A DNA stretch of 64,000 nt from Hartmannibacter diazotrophicus (lineage in GTDB: Bacteria; Pseudomonadota; Alphaproteobacteria; Rhizobiales; Pleomorphomonadaceae), in contig NZ_LT960614.1 in assembly GCF_900231165.1 (NCBI RefSeq), positions 248,001-312,000 of the forward strand, in the 5' to 3' direction. The notes under the pieces are model-generated. The model was not told where the DNA came from, searched no databases, and worked only from the letters and a program-made list of their open reading frames with translations. Shown here in pieces: positions 41,841-52,454 of the stretch (positions within the stretch are counted from its first letter, which is position 1; every line of letters starts with the position of its first letter). A program made the position numbers and the translations under genes.

Positions 41841-43319
41841 TTGTTTTCTGTTAGGTCTCAAGATGGAGCCGTCGTCGAGGCGCTGAAACGCTCGCAGGCC
41901 GTCATCGAGTTTGATCTCGATGGCAAAATCCTCTCGGCCAACGACAATTTTCTGCGCGCGCTGGGCTATCGGCTGGAGGAACTTGTCGGCCAGCACCACT
42001 CGGTCCTTGTTGCGGCCGGCGAACGGGAAACCGCCGGCTACAAGACGTTCTGGGCGGACCTGCGAGCCGGAAAGTTCCAGGCCGGCGAATTCAAGCGGAT
42101 CGGCAAGGACGGAAAGGAGATCTGGATCGAGGCCTCCTACAACCCCGTCCTGGGACGAAACGGCAAGCCGTTCAAGGTGGTCAAGTTCGCCACCGACATC
42201 ACGCAGAAGAAGCTGCAATCAGCGGATATTGCCGGGCAGATCGCGGCCCTGAACCGGGCCCAGGCCGCCATCCACTTCACGCTGGACGGCATTGTCACGG
42301 ACGCCAACGACAACTTCCTGGGGACATTCGGCTACCGACTGGACGAGATCAAGGGCAAGCACCATTCCATGTTCGTCGACGCGGCCGAACGGGACACGCC
42401 CGAATACCGTCACTTCTGGGAGGCGTTGCGCCGCGGCGAATTCCAGACGGCCGAGTTCAAGCGTATCGGCAAGGGCGGACGGGAAGTCTGGATCCAGGCG
42501 ACCTACAATCCGATTTTCGATGACGTGGGGCGTCCGATCAAGGTGGTCAAGTTCGCGACCGATATCACCGCGATGGTTGCCGACCGCTTGCGCCGACGTC
42601 ACGTTCAGGGCGAAATCAACCGTGAATTGGCCCATGTCAACGATGCCGTGGTGGCGATGAACCAGCAGGCCAGCAGTGTTGCGGCGGCATCGATGCAGAC
42701 ATCGACCAATGTCCAGGCGGTTGCCTCGGGCGCCGAGGAACTTGCAGCCTCGGTCGAGGAAATCAGCCGTCAGGTTTCAAGGGCACACGGCATCTCGAGC
42801 CAGGCTGTCACGCAGACCCAGGAGACCAACGTGGTCGTCTCGGGCCTTGCCAGTGCCGCCCAGAAGATCGGTGACGTTGTCGAATTGATCAACACGATCG
42901 CGGCGCAGACCAATCTTCTGGCACTCAACGCCACGATCGAGGCCGCCCGCGCGGGAGAAGCCGGCAAGGGTTTCGCGGTTGTTGCTTCGGAGGTGAAGAA
43001 CCTCGCCACGCAGACGTCCAAGGCGACCGAGGAAATCGGCGCCCAGATCAGCGCGGTACAGTCGACGACGCATCAGGCGGTCGGGGCAATCGAGAGCATC
43101 GCGCGGACGATCGCGGAGATCAATGACATCTCGGCCAACATCGCCTCCGCCGTGGAAGAACAGACGGCCGTGACGCGTGAAATGTCTTCGAACATGCACA
43201 CTGCCGCCCACGGCGTGAATTCGGTCAACGAGGGCATGGGAAGCATCGCCGGTGCGACCGAATTGATCGCCGGCGCAACCGCCAAGGTGCGCGAGGCGTC
43301 GTCCACGCTGGCGGCCTGA
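41841..43319 (+). CDS. Cytoplasmic methyl-accepting chemotaxis protein with two PAS domains
   Basis: A 492-residue soluble chemoreceptor. Two closely similar PAS domains (about 10-125 and 135-245) each end in VVKFATDIT and share GYRL, EFKRIGK and the TYNP/SYNP stretch, so they are an internal duplication. A coiled-coil signalling domain follows (about 290-480) with the conserved hairpin tip [33 protein letters not shown]. There is no membrane helix. The start is TTG at 41841, with AGGGGGA upstream; ATG alternatives would cut into the first PAS. A terminator follows at 43354. Confidence 0.9.
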   Translation: MFSVRSQDGAVVEALKRSQAVIEFDLDGKILSANDNFLRALGYRLEELVGQHHSVLVAAGERETAGYKTFWADLRAGKFQAGEFKRIGKDGKEIWIEASYNPVLGRNGKPFKVVKFATDITQKKLQSADIAGQIAALNRAQAAIHFTLDGIVTDANDNFLGTFGYRLDEIKGKHHSMFVDAAERDTPEYRHFWEALRRGEFQTAEFKRIGKGGREVWIQATYNPIFDDVGRPIKVVKFATDITAMVADRLRRRHVQGEINRELAHVNDAVVAMNQQASSVAAASMQTSTNVQAVASGAEELAASVEEISRQVSRAHGISSQAVTQTQETNVVVSGLASAAQKIGDVVELINTIAAQTNLLALNATIEAARAGEAGKGFAVVASEVKNLATQTSKATEEIGAQISAVQSTTHQAVGAIESIARTIAEINDISANIASAVEEQTAVTREMSSNMHTAAHGVNSVNEGMGSIAGATELIAGATAKVREASSTLAA

Positions 43320-43353
43320 TCGGTCAAGAGACGAAAAGTCCCGGAAAACGGAT

Positions 43354-43381
43354 AAGGGCGCCTCTTGGGGCGCCCTTTTTT
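43354..43381 (+). terminator. Intrinsic terminator after the chemoreceptor gene
   Basis: GGGCGCC (43356-43362) pairs with GGCGCCC (43369-43375), followed by six T (43376-43381). It lies between the chemoreceptor and the convergent phaB gene. Confidence 0.88.
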
Positions 43382-43411
43382 ATGTGTGAGGGATGCTTAT
43401 GGCCTGCACAA

Positions 43412-44137
43412 TCAACCGTTGGCGATATACTGCCCGCCGTTGATTGTCAGCACGGCACCCGTCATGAAGCCGGCGGCGTCCGAGGCAAGATAGGCGCAGA
43501 GGGCTGCGATTTCCTCGGCCTTGCCGAGGCGTCCCACCGGAATGCCCGCAATGATGCTCTCCAGCACCTTCTCGGGCACGGCCTGCACCATCTCGGTGTC
43601 GATATAGCCCGGGCAGATGGCGTTGACGGTGATGCCCTTGCGGGCGTTTTCCTGGGCCAGTGCCTTGGTGAAACCAATGACGCCCGCCTTGGCGGCCGAA
43701 TAGTTGGCCTGCCCCATCTGGCCCTTCTGGCCGTTGATCGAGGAGATGTTGATGATGCGGCCATGGCCGCGCTCGCGCATGCCGTCGATCACCGGCCGGG
43801 TCATCGTGAACATGGAATCGAGGTTGGTCGCGAGCACCTCGCGCCACTGCGTGAAGCTCATCTTGTGGAACATGCCGTCGCGGGTGATGCCGGCGTTGTT
43901 GATGAGCACCGAGATCGGGCCGAGTTCGGCCGCGACCTTGCCGAGACCTTCGACGCAGGCCGCCTCGTCCCCGACATCCCACTTGTAGACGTGGATGCCG
44001 GTTTCGGCCTTGAAGGCCTCGGCCTTCTCCACGTTGCCGTGATAGGTGGCTGCGACCGTCAGGCCCGCGGCCTGAAGGCCCTTGGCGATCGCCGCGCCGA
44101 TGCCGCGCGTACCACCGGTGACAACTGCGACTGTCAT
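43412..44137 (-). CDS. phaB: Acetoacetyl-CoA reductase (polyhydroxybutyrate synthesis)
   Basis: A 241-residue short-chain reductase. TGGTRGIG at residues 7-14 binds NADPH, NNAGITRDGMFHKM and SSINGQKGQMGQANYSAAKAG hold the catalytic Asn, Ser, Tyr and Lys; the QKGQ-GQ-NYSAAKAG stretch is typical of PhaB. It reduces acetoacetyl-CoA to (R)-3-hydroxybutyryl-CoA. phaA lies 105 bases upstream on the same strand, giving a phaAB operon. Confidence 0.94.
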   Translation of the reverse strand: MTVAVVTGGTRGIGAAIAKGLQAAGLTVAATYHGNVEKAEAFKAETGIHVYKWDVGDEAACVEGLGKVAAELGPISVLINNAGITRDGMFHKMSFTQWREVLATNLDSMFTMTRPVIDGMRERGHGRIINISSINGQKGQMGQANYSAAKAGVIGFTKALAQENARKGITVNAICPGYIDTEMVQAVPEKVLESIIAGIPVGRLGKAEEIAALCAYLASDAAGFMTGAVLTINGGQYIANG

Positions 44138-44242
44138 GATGTGTTTCCCCGTTTTTCTTGGGCCGCGAAAGCGGGAAATCTCCCGCCCGCAGCCGGATGG
44201 TGCGTTTTCTTGATTAATGCTGAATGTTGATGGTGAGCCGGC

Positions 44243-45415
<1,173 letters not shown>

Positions 45416-45835
45416 GGTGGACTCCCAGTCTGGCGGCTGCCGCCTGTTCTTTCGGTGGGGATCGGCGTCTTCTTGTGGTGCGCCTTCTTCTTCTGCCTTG
45501 CGAGGGCCGCCCGGTCCGAAGTCTTGCGTAAGTGCAAGTACTCGTTCGTATGGTGCGGCGCGTTCGCTAGCACTAGAGGGCGTTTCGGGGCGCTCTGTCA
45601 ACAGCCTCGCCTGTGGCATTTGGTGGGGATGCGCCAAGCTGTCGCGATGGTCCCGGGAGCCTTGAATCCGTCCGCGGAGAGTTTGGCATGCTGCGCAGCA
45701 AAAACGGTTGTCCGCGCTGCAGAAAAGGCCGTAGTGTCATGATTGTGAGGACAGGACGTCGAATGCACGGGCGACAGCTCGGGGGAGGGTCCGGTGTCGT
45801 GACACGTGCAAGGCGGGGCGAGGAAAAAGATCCCA
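45416..45835. promoter_or_regulatory. phaA-phaR divergent control region with a TGC-rich palindrome
   Basis: A 420-base gap without a gene. TGCTGCGCAGCA at 45689-45700 is a perfect 12-base palindrome, with CGCGCTGCAG nearby at 45713-45722. PhaR proteins bind TGC-rich sites, so this is the best candidate operator for phaR and perhaps phaAB. No clear -35/-10 pair was found. Confidence 0.5.
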
Positions 45836-46426
45836 ATGGCAAAGCAGGACGAACCCACAATCATCAAGAAGTATGCGAACCGGCGTCTCTACAACACCGG
45901 GACCAGCACCTATGTGACGCTGGAGGATCTGGCGCAGATGGTGAAGTCGGGAGAGGACTTCGTCGTCTTTGATGCCAAATCCGGCGAGGAAATCACCCGG
46001 TCCGTGCTGACGCAGATCATTTTCGAGCAGGAAGGCAAGGGTCAGAATCTCCTGCCGGTGACATTCCTGCGCCAGCTCATCCGCTTCTATGGCGATTCGA
46101 TGCAGACGCTGGTCCCGAGCTATCTGGAGCAGTCGATCTCCTCTCTGACGCGCGAGCAGGAAAAGTTCCGCCAGCAGCTGTCGCAGACCTTTGGCGGCAC
46201 CGGGCTGGAGGCGATCGAAGAGCAGGTCCGCCGCAATTCGGAAATGTTCGAGCGGGCGCTTCGCATGTTCATGCCCTTCGGCGCGAACCAGACGGGCGAC
46301 GAGACGCCGGCATCCGAACCCCCGACGGCCTCTGCCGCAGGGCGCGATTCCGACATCAGCGCTCTGAAAGAGCAGATCGAGGCGATGCAGCGCCGGCTCG
46401 ACAAGATGGGCGACGAGGGCAAGTGA
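45836..46426 (+). CDS. phaR: Polyhydroxyalkanoate synthesis repressor PhaR
   Basis: A 196-residue PhaR. The N-terminal DNA-binding domain reads IIKKYANRRLYNTGTSTYVTLEDLAQMVKSGEDF, the signature of the family, followed by the granule-binding region (ITRSVLTQIIFEQEGKG, LLPVTFLRQLIRFYGDSMQ) and a C-terminal coiled coil (about 175-192). It binds DNA and polyhydroxybutyrate granules and represses phasin genes and itself. The ATG at 45836 matches the usual N-terminus; AGGAAAAAG lies upstream. Divergent from phaAB. Confidence 0.94.
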   Translation: MAKQDEPTIIKKYANRRLYNTGTSTYVTLEDLAQMVKSGEDFVVFDAKSGEEITRSVLTQIIFEQEGKGQNLLPVTFLRQLIRFYGDSMQTLVPSYLEQSISSLTREQEKFRQQLSQTFGGTGLEAIEEQVRRNSEMFERALRMFMPFGANQTGDETPASEPPTASAAGRDSDISALKEQIEAMQRRLDKMGDEGK

Positions 46427-46900
46427 CCGGCCGCCTTTGAGGCCGGGGCGCCGGACGGCGGTCGTCGTCCCGGCTGTGCCACATTGAAACGACCGACGGA
46501 CGTCGTGCGATCCTTCGCCGATGCGGCCGGTCCCGCGCCGCGATGGCCGGCGAGCGGCGCAAGCCACCATGGCTCGCCCTGCCGCGGACGGCGGAATGGC
46601 CGGGCGCATGGACCGGATCCGGGGCAATCGGTCCGGGCTATCGCAGGCAACACCAGGAAAACCGGGCTCTTCAGTCCCTGTCAGGCCGTTTCCTCGCTTG
46701 AGGATGCGGCCTGATTTGTTTCTGGCCTGACATTGATTTCCCGAAATTTTCCACTTACCGTTAACCCGATGTTAACCAACGGAGTGCGTGCCGATTCGGC
46801 GCCGGGTCGTTTTGCGTCCCTGGCCCTTCGATTGCTCCAGGAACCCTGAGACCGGGAGATGATCAGCATTCTTGTTCCGAAACGGGACGATGGGGGCACA
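46427..46900. other. Intergenic region with a CtrA box
   Basis: About 470 bases without a convincing gene. The left two thirds look featureless. The right third is A+T-rich and holds the CtrA-type box at 46761-46776, presumably in the promoter of the small protein gene at 46901. Confidence 0.5.
46761..46776. promoter_or_regulatory. Full CtrA-type binding site
   Basis: TTAA (46761-46764), seven bases, then TTAAC (46772-46776): an exact match to the consensus TTAA-N7-TTAAC of the cell-cycle regulator CtrA. It lies 125 bases before the small protein gene at 46901. Confidence 0.65.
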
Positions 46901-47299
46901 ATGAAGGTGACAGGCGTCGGAGAAGTGGGGGTTCGCCCAAGGATCGACCGTCAGCATGTCGCCGGCCGCGTGTCGCCGGCCTCCGCCGACAAGACCACCG
47001 TTGGCGAAGAGCGCGACCGCAGCGAAGCCGCCGGCGAGCAGCGCCCCGAAAGCCGTGCACTGGTTGTTGTCGAACAGCCTTCCGTCGGCGAGCGCACGCA
47101 CTACTCCGGCAATCGCAACTCGTCCGCGCCCTTCCTGACCCAGTTGATCGCCAACCGCGATGGCGGCTCGGTGACGGCCGAGCGCCGTGTCCAGCGCAAC
47201 GACAATGCGGTGGCGCCGCGCGCGACGAGCGCCTACGCCCAGGCGAACCGGCTTTCCAGCCGCATCGAGCCCGGCTTCCTCTACGCCGTCAGCGCCTGA
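46901..47299 (+). CDS. Small conserved hypothetical protein with APFLTQLIA motif
   Basis: A 132-residue basic, polar, probably disordered protein. Its second half has APFLTQLIANRDG followed by basic residues and a short AYAQANRL helix, a pattern I recall from small rhizobial proteins of unknown function. I start it at ATG 46901; an in-frame ATG at 46859 is possible but its purine-rich site is too close. The full CtrA box upstream suggests cell-cycle control. Function unknown. Confidence 0.65.
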   Translation: MKVTGVGEVGVRPRIDRQHVAGRVSPASADKTTVGEERDRSEAAGEQRPESRALVVVEQPSVGERTHYSGNRNSSAPFLTQLIANRDGGSVTAERRVQRNDNAVAPRATSAYAQANRLSSRIEPGFLYAVSA

Positions 47300-47373
47300 G
47301 GCGACCTTCACCTCTTCCCATTCGAAATGTCTGCTTGCGCGCCGCCGGTGTCTGCCGGCCGGATTTGCGCAAC

Positions 47374-47400
47374 AAAAAAGGCCGGCGAGAGGCCGACCTT
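47374..47400 (-). terminator. Intrinsic terminator after rpmF
   Basis: On the minus strand GGTCGGC (47398-47392) pairs with GCCGGCC (47386-47380), closed by six T (47379-47374). It lies 38 bases past the rpmF stop. Confidence 0.85.
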
Positions 47401-47437
47401 CTTGCTCCCCTTTCGGGGCAAGAGACTGACGTCGAAA

Positions 47438-47623
47438 TCAGACGCTGTCCTTGGGCTCCAGAACCTGGCGGCCGCGGTACATGCCGGTCTTCAGATCGAC
47501 ATGATGCGGACGGCGCAGTTCACCCGAGGTCTTGTCTTCGACATAAGTCGGCGCTTTCAGCGCGTCGGCCGAGCGGCGCATGCCGCGCTTCGACGGCGTG
47601 GTCTTTCGTTTCGGCACTGCCAT
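47438..47623 (-). CDS. rpmF: 50S ribosomal protein L32
   Basis: A 61-residue ribosomal protein that opens [20 protein letters not shown], the conserved start of L32. The C-terminal half has [17 protein letters not shown], the alphaproteobacterial form without zinc-binding cysteines. A terminator follows at 47374-47400. Confidence 0.97.
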   Translation of the reverse strand: MAVPKRKTTPSKRGMRRSADALKAPTYVEDKTSGELRRPHHVDLKTGMYRGRQVLEPKDSV

Positions 47624-47836
47624 GGGTCAAAACTCCATCGTCTGTCCAACGCCCGAACCGTTTGATCGTCCCGGGCGGACGTTGCAGGCGTATATCCACT
47701 GGAATGGGTGCGGCTTATACAGCGCTCGGCCGGGTTTGGCCAGAGTGTACGAGCAAAAATTCGCCCGATGCCGCAGAAAAGCGACTCATGCAGTCACGAC
47801 CGGCCGTTTCGGGCACGGATCGGGCCTCATACACCG

Positions 47837-48625
47837 TCAGTTCGGGAAGACGCAACTGACATAGGCGCCGGATTTTCTCTCCCGCGTCTCGATCGTGCGG
47901 GCGATGGCAAGCTGGCGGCGGCTGGGCTTGGCCGGGTTGCGCACATAGGGATTGGGCAGCGCGGAGGCAAGCAGCGCCGCCTGGCGCCGGGTGAGATCGG
48001 CGGCGGACTTGCCGAAATAGTGCCGGGCGGCGGCTTCCGCGCCATAGATGCCCGGCCCCCACTCGGCGATGTTGAGATAGAGCTCCATGATCCGGCGCTT
48101 GGACCAGATGGCGTCGGCATAGAGCGCCAGCGGGATCTCCAGTCCCTTGCGGATGTACGAGCGGGACGACCAGAGAAAGAGGTTCTTCACCGTCTGCATC
48201 GGGATGGTGCTGGCCCCGCGCGAGGGGCCGTCGTCGTCGGCGCCTTCGATCACGGTCGAAAGGGCGCCCCAGTCCACGCCGACATGCGAGCAGAACTGGC
48301 CGTCCTCGCTCATGATGACGGAGCGCACGAGGAAGGGCGAAATCTCGTCGAGGGAAACCCAGTCCCGCTGGTAGAGGTGCAGCGTCACGAGGTCGCGCAG
48401 CATCAGCGTCGAGACAGGCGGAGGCACGACGGCGTAGACGGGAACGAGGATGAGGATCAGCCCCACGAGCGCGCCGAAGACGAGAACGACCCGGCGCAGT
48501 TGCCGGCGGAACCAGCTTCGGATGGAAGACGGGCGGCTGCTGATGTCCGGCCGGTCGGCTCTGGTCCTCGTCACCGGTTTCGCAGACCGGCTCTTCGACC
48601 TGGCTGCCGTTCCCTTTCCCGCCAT
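47837..48625 (-). CDS. mtgA: Monofunctional biosynthetic peptidoglycan glycosyltransferase
   Basis: A 262-residue inner-membrane glycosyltransferase of family GT51. A basic cytoplasmic start is followed by one membrane helix (about 44-68) and the catalytic domain: SEDGQFCSHVGVDW (catalytic Glu), GASTIPMQTVKNLFLW and KRRIMELYLNIAEWG. It polymerises glycan chains from lipid II and lacks a transpeptidase domain. It lies upstream of rpmF on the same strand, 213 bases apart. Confidence 0.94.
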   Translation of the reverse strand: MAGKGTAARSKSRSAKPVTRTRADRPDISSRPSSIRSWFRRQLRRVVLVFGALVGLILILVPVYAVVPPPVSTLMLRDLVTLHLYQRDWVSLDEISPFLVRSVIMSEDGQFCSHVGVDWGALSTVIEGADDDGPSRGASTIPMQTVKNLFLWSSRSYIRKGLEIPLALYADAIWSKRRIMELYLNIAEWGPGIYGAEAAARHYFGKSAADLTRRQAALLASALPNPYVRNPAKPSRRQLAIARTIETRERKSGAYVSCVFPN

Positions 48626-48802
48626 TGCCCGCCTTTGCCGCCTCGCCTGGGTCCAATGAAAGCGCCGTCACCATATCAGCCCGCGCCGAGGAACTCGACC
48701 GCTGTTTACCGGCTTGGGCGGAAGGATATTTTCATCTGTGGACCGGTGCGGCGTCGTCCGCTATGGGAAGCCGGATATGACTGAGCCCAAGGGAACAGGC
48801 CT

Positions 48803-49741
48803 TTGATCGAGCCCGACTTCGAGCATCGTCTTTCCGCCTTTGCCGGCGAGATGGAGACCTTCTTCGTCCCGCTCCTCGCCGATGCGCCTGGCGAGGGCGA
48901 GATGGCGCGCCCCGCAAGGCTGATGGCGGCGATGCGCCACGCGGTGCTCGGCGGCGGCAAGCGGCTCCGCCCCTTTCTCGTCGTCGAGACGGCGCGCCTC
49001 TTCGGCCGCGAGATCGGCGACAAATCGGGCGACGTCCGGTTTGCGGCGGCGGCGCTCGAATGCGTCCACTGCTATTCGCTCGTCCATGACGATCTGCCCG
49101 CGATGGACAACGACGCCCTGCGCCGTGGCCAGCCGACGGTGCATGTCGCCTTCGACGAGGCAACCGCCATCCTTGCCGGCGATGCCCTGCTGACGCTCGC
49201 CTTCGATCTTCTGAGCCGGCCGGAGGCCGAAGCCGAGCCGGCCGTGCGTCTGGCCCTTGTCTCTGGGCTGGCGCGGGCCGCCGGGCTTGGCGGCATGGTC
49301 GGCGGACAAATGCTGGATCTGGCCGCCGAAGGACGTTTCGATCCTGTGCGTCGGGCGCTCGGCGAAGACGAGATCCGCCGCCTTCAGGCCATGAAGACCG
49401 GCGCGCTGCTTCGCTATGCCGTCGAGGCGGGCGCAAGGCTTGGCCGTGCGGAAGACGCCGAGCTGGCCGCGCTGATCCGCTTCGGCGAGATCACCGGCCT
49501 CGCCTTCCAGCTTGCCGACGATCTGCTCGACGAGACGCAGGACGCAAGCGTCATGGGCAAGGCGACGGCCAAGGATGCCGGCAAGGGCAAGGGAACGCTC
49601 GTGTCGCTGCATGGGATCGAGATGGCGCGCCAGACGCTGGGCGATCTCGTCGCCGAAGCGGAGGCCCTGCTTGAGCCCTTCGGCGCCCACGCCGATGTGC
49701 TCAAGGCCGCGGCGCGCTTCGTTGCGTTGCGGGATCGCTGA
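48803..49741 (+). CDS. ispA: Farnesyl diphosphate synthase (polyprenyl synthetase family)
   Basis: A 312-residue trans-prenyl transferase. It has GGGKRLRP near residue 50, the first Asp-rich motif DDLPAMDND (about 94), KTGALLRYAVEAGA and the second motif DDLLDE (about 236). The spacing of the first motif (DDxxxxD form) is typical of IspA. It makes farnesyl diphosphate for quinones and undecaprenol. A DUF1345 gene begins 2 bases after its stop and ispG lies nearby on the other strand. Confidence 0.93.
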   Translation: MIEPDFEHRLSAFAGEMETFFVPLLADAPGEGEMARPARLMAAMRHAVLGGGKRLRPFLVVETARLFGREIGDKSGDVRFAAAALECVHCYSLVHDDLPAMDNDALRRGQPTVHVAFDEATAILAGDALLTLAFDLLSRPEAEAEPAVRLALVSGLARAAGLGGMVGGQMLDLAAEGRFDPVRRALGEDEIRRLQAMKTGALLRYAVEAGARLGRAEDAELAALIRFGEITGLAFQLADDLLDETQDASVMGKATAKDAGKGKGTLVSLHGIEMARQTLGDLVAEAEALLEPFGAHADVLKAAARFVALRDR

Positions 49742-49742
49742 G

Positions 49743-50390
49743 ATGATCCCATCCTACCGGCTCCACAAGCGGCTCTATGCCAGTGCGGTGGTGGGGCTTG
49801 TCGTGGCGGCCTTTTGGTCGGTCTTTGGCGATCGGCTCGTCGGCCCGCTCATCGGCTGGAATTGCGCCGTCCTCAGCTATCTCGCCCTCATCGGCTTCCG
49901 CTTCGCAGAAACGGATGTGGACGGAATCCGCCGGCGCGCCGCCATTGAGGACGAAGGTGCGATGGCGCTGCTCGGCCTCAGCATTGCGGCGGCGCTGGCA
50001 AGCCTCGGCGCCATCGTGATGCTGCTCGTCGGCGGCAAGACCGGCGACAGCGCCCTGAAGGGCGTCGACATGGCCCTGGCGGTCGCCACGATCTTTCTCT
50101 CCTGGGCCTTCGTGCAGGCGATCTTCGCCATTCACTACGCCCATGAATATTACGCGCCTGCCCCAAACGGCGAGATCGCCGGCGGGCTTGAATTTCCCGG
50201 CGGGCAGAACCCCGACTATCTCGATTTTCTGTATTTTTCCGCAGTCATCGGCGCGACGGCCCAGACCGCCGATGTCGGCATGTCGAGCCGGCGCTTCCGC
50301 CGCCTCGGCCTTGCCCACGGCACGCTCGCCTTCGTCTTCAACACCACGATCCTGGCGCTGCTGGTCAACATCGGCGCCAGCCTGCTCTGA
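49743..50390 (+). CDS. DUF1345 inner-membrane protein
   Basis: A 215-residue membrane protein with about five helices and the DUF1345 signature in its second half: FAIHYAHEYY ... PDYLDFLYFSAVIGATAQTADVGMSSRRFRRL. The function of the family is unknown. Its ATG follows the ispA stop by one base, so it is read in the same transcript. The membrane-embedded His, Tyr and Asp residues hint at a channel or enzyme role, but I can say no more. Confidence 0.87.
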   Translation: MIPSYRLHKRLYASAVVGLVVAAFWSVFGDRLVGPLIGWNCAVLSYLALIGFRFAETDVDGIRRRAAIEDEGAMALLGLSIAAALASLGAIVMLLVGGKTGDSALKGVDMALAVATIFLSWAFVQAIFAIHYAHEYYAPAPNGEIAGGLEFPGGQNPDYLDFLYFSAVIGATAQTADVGMSSRRFRRLGLAHGTLAFVFNTTILALLVNIGASLL

Positions 50391-50405
50391 GAGCCGTACG
50401 CCAGC

Positions 50406-51665
50406 TTATTCGGCAGCGTCCTGCGTGCCCTTCACCGGCCCGCCCCAGCGCTTCTCGATATAGTCGATGACGAGTTCGCGGAACTCCTCCGCGATGCGCG
50501 GGCCGCGCAGGGTCATTGCCTTCTCGCCGTCGATGAAGACGGGGGCGGCCGGCGTCTCGCCGGTGCCGGGCAGCGAGATGCCGATGTCGGCATGCTTCGA
50601 TTCGCCGGGACCGTTGACGATGCAGCCCATGACCGCGACCTGAAGCGCCTCGACGCCGGGATATTTCGTCCGCCAGATCGGCATCTCGTCGCGGATCTGG
50701 TTCTGGATCGTCTGCGCGAGTTCCTGGAACACGGTGGAGGTGGTCCGCCCGCAGCCGGGGCAGGCGGCGACGATCGGAACGAAGGACCGGAAGCCCATCA
50801 CCTGCAGCAGTTCCTGCGCCACCTGCACCTCGCGGGTGCGGTCGCCGCCGGGTTCGGGGGTGAGCGAGATGCGGATCGTGTCGCCGATGCCCTGCTGCAG
50901 CAGGAGGCCCATCGACGCCGACGAGGCGACGATGCCCTTGGTGCCCATGCCCGCCTCGGTGAGGCCGAGATGCAGTGCATGGTTGGAGCGCCGCGACAGC
51001 TCCGCATAGACCGCGATGAGATCCTGAACCTGGCTGACCTTGGCCGAGAGGATGATCTTCTCGCGGGCAAGGCCGATGTCTTCGGCCCGCTCGGCCGAGA
51101 GCAGCGCCGATTGCACGATTGCCTCGCGCAGGACCTCCTGCGCCGTCAGCGGCGAGCCGTTCGCCTGGTTCTCGTCCATCAGACGCGTGAGGAGATCCTG
51201 GTCGAGCGAGCCCCAGTTGACGCCGATCCGGACCGGCTTGTCATAGCGGATCGCGGTCTCGATGATCTGGGTGAACTGCGTGTCGCGCTTGGCCTTGAAG
51301 CCGACATTGCCGGGATTGATGCGATATTTGGCGAGCGCCTCGGCGCAGGCCGGATGATCGGCGAGCAGCTTGTGGCCGATATAGTGGAAGTCGCCGATCA
51401 GCGGCACGTCGACGCCGAGCCGGTCGAGCCGCTCGCGGATTTTCGGCACGGCGGCGGCCGCCTCGTCGCGGTCGACCGTGATGCGCACGAGTTCCGACCC
51501 GGCGCGGGCAAGGTCTGCAACCTGCTTCACCGTGGAATCGACGTCGGCCGTGTCGGTGTTCGTCATCGACTGCACGACGACGGGCGCGTCGCCCCCGACA
51601 AGAACATTGCCGACGCGGACGGGCACGCTGTGGCGGCGGGGCAGGGGCGTGGTCAGGAGGCTCAT
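50406..51665 (-). CDS. ispG: 4-hydroxy-3-methylbut-2-enyl diphosphate synthase (MEP pathway)
   Basis: A 419-residue IspG. A TIM-barrel first part ([42 protein letters not shown]-like YRINPGNVG) precedes the iron-sulfur domain with CPGCGRTTS and [10 protein letters not shown], whose Cys residues bind a 4Fe-4S cluster. It turns methylerythritol cyclodiphosphate into HMBPP. The ATG at 51665 matches the usual start; the frame extends upstream without support. Zur lies just upstream on the same strand. Confidence 0.95.
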   Translation of the reverse strand: MSLLTTPLPRRHSVPVRVGNVLVGGDAPVVVQSMTNTDTADVDSTVKQVADLARAGSELVRITVDRDEAAAAVPKIRERLDRLGVDVPLIGDFHYIGHKLLADHPACAEALAKYRINPGNVGFKAKRDTQFTQIIETAIRYDKPVRIGVNWGSLDQDLLTRLMDENQANGSPLTAQEVLREAIVQSALLSAERAEDIGLAREKIILSAKVSQVQDLIAVYAELSRRSNHALHLGLTEAGMGTKGIVASSASMGLLLQQGIGDTIRISLTPEPGGDRTREVQVAQELLQVMGFRSFVPIVAACPGCGRTTSTVFQELAQTIQNQIRDEMPIWRTKYPGVEALQVAVMGCIVNGPGESKHADIGISLPGTGETPAAPVFIDGEKAMTLRGPRIAEEFRELVIDYIEKRWGGPVKGTQDAAE

Positions 51666-51699
51666 GCAGGATCGTTCCGGGATGAAATCTTGGGTCGTG

Positions 51700-52206
51700 T
51701 CATTGTGCCTTGGCGGCGTCGGTTGCCTCTTGCTCAAGGCAGTTGCGGCAACGGCCGCGCAGTTCCAGTACCGCCGAATTCACCTGAAAGCCGGTCGCGG
51801 CGGCAATCGCCGCGATCCTTGCCGACAGATCGCCGGGTTCGGCCTCGACGGCAACGCCGCAGGTCTCGCACAGCAGGAAGACGGCATTGCTTCCCTCCGC
51901 CGCATGATCGTGCGAACAGACGACAAAGGCATTACGGCTCTCGATGCGGTGGACGATGCCGTTCTCGATCAGGAAGTCGAGCGCACGGTAGACCGAGACG
52001 GGACTTGGTCGCTTGTCCGTCAGCGCGATCTTGTCGATGAGCTCGTAGGCCGTCAGCGGCACGTGGTCGTCCAGCAGGGCGTTCAGCACCTGGCGGCGCG
52101 GCGCCGTCATCCGAAGCCCCTGGCGCTCGCACGCCTTCTCGACACGGCGCAGGGTCTTTTCCTGGCAGTGGCCGTGGTCATGATCGTGATCATGGGCATC
52201 AAGCAC
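51700..52206 (-). CDS. zur: Fur-family zinc uptake regulator (Zur-like)
   Basis: A 168-residue Fur-type repressor: His/Asp-rich start ([13 protein letters not shown]), winged helix ([25 protein letters not shown] ... [19 protein letters not shown]) and a dimerisation domain with [13 protein letters not shown] and GRCRNC. The CxxC pairs CETC and CRNC bind the structural zinc as in Zur. It starts with GTG at 52206, with GAGGAT upstream. The metal-rich N-terminus suits zinc sensing better than iron or peroxide. No zinc transporter gene is in the window. Confidence 0.87.
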   Translation of the reverse strand: MLDAHDHDHDHGHCQEKTLRRVEKACERQGLRMTAPRRQVLNALLDDHVPLTAYELIDKIALTDKRPSPVSVYRALDFLIENGIVHRIESRNAFVVCSHDHAAEGSNAVFLLCETCGVAVEAEPGDLSARIAAIAAATGFQVNSAVLELRGRCRNCLEQEATDAAKAQ

Positions 52207-52454
52207 AGCGTCAAGGATCCTCGAGCGTTCGGCGCAGCACTCATATAGCGCGTCGAGGACGCAGAAAAAAGCTTGGCCTGCGAGTTGAAGCGTTGTGGTC
52301 CCGCCGCCGGCCGACCCGCCAGTCGATCATTACAGGAAGAATGAAGAACGTTCGATTTTCGGTAGCATTTTTCCGGGCATGATCGGGCAGGCTGCGTTTC
52401 GGTCTGCAAGGACTCATCGCTGTCGAATTTTCCGCCGCAGAGAGGCTTGGCTGG

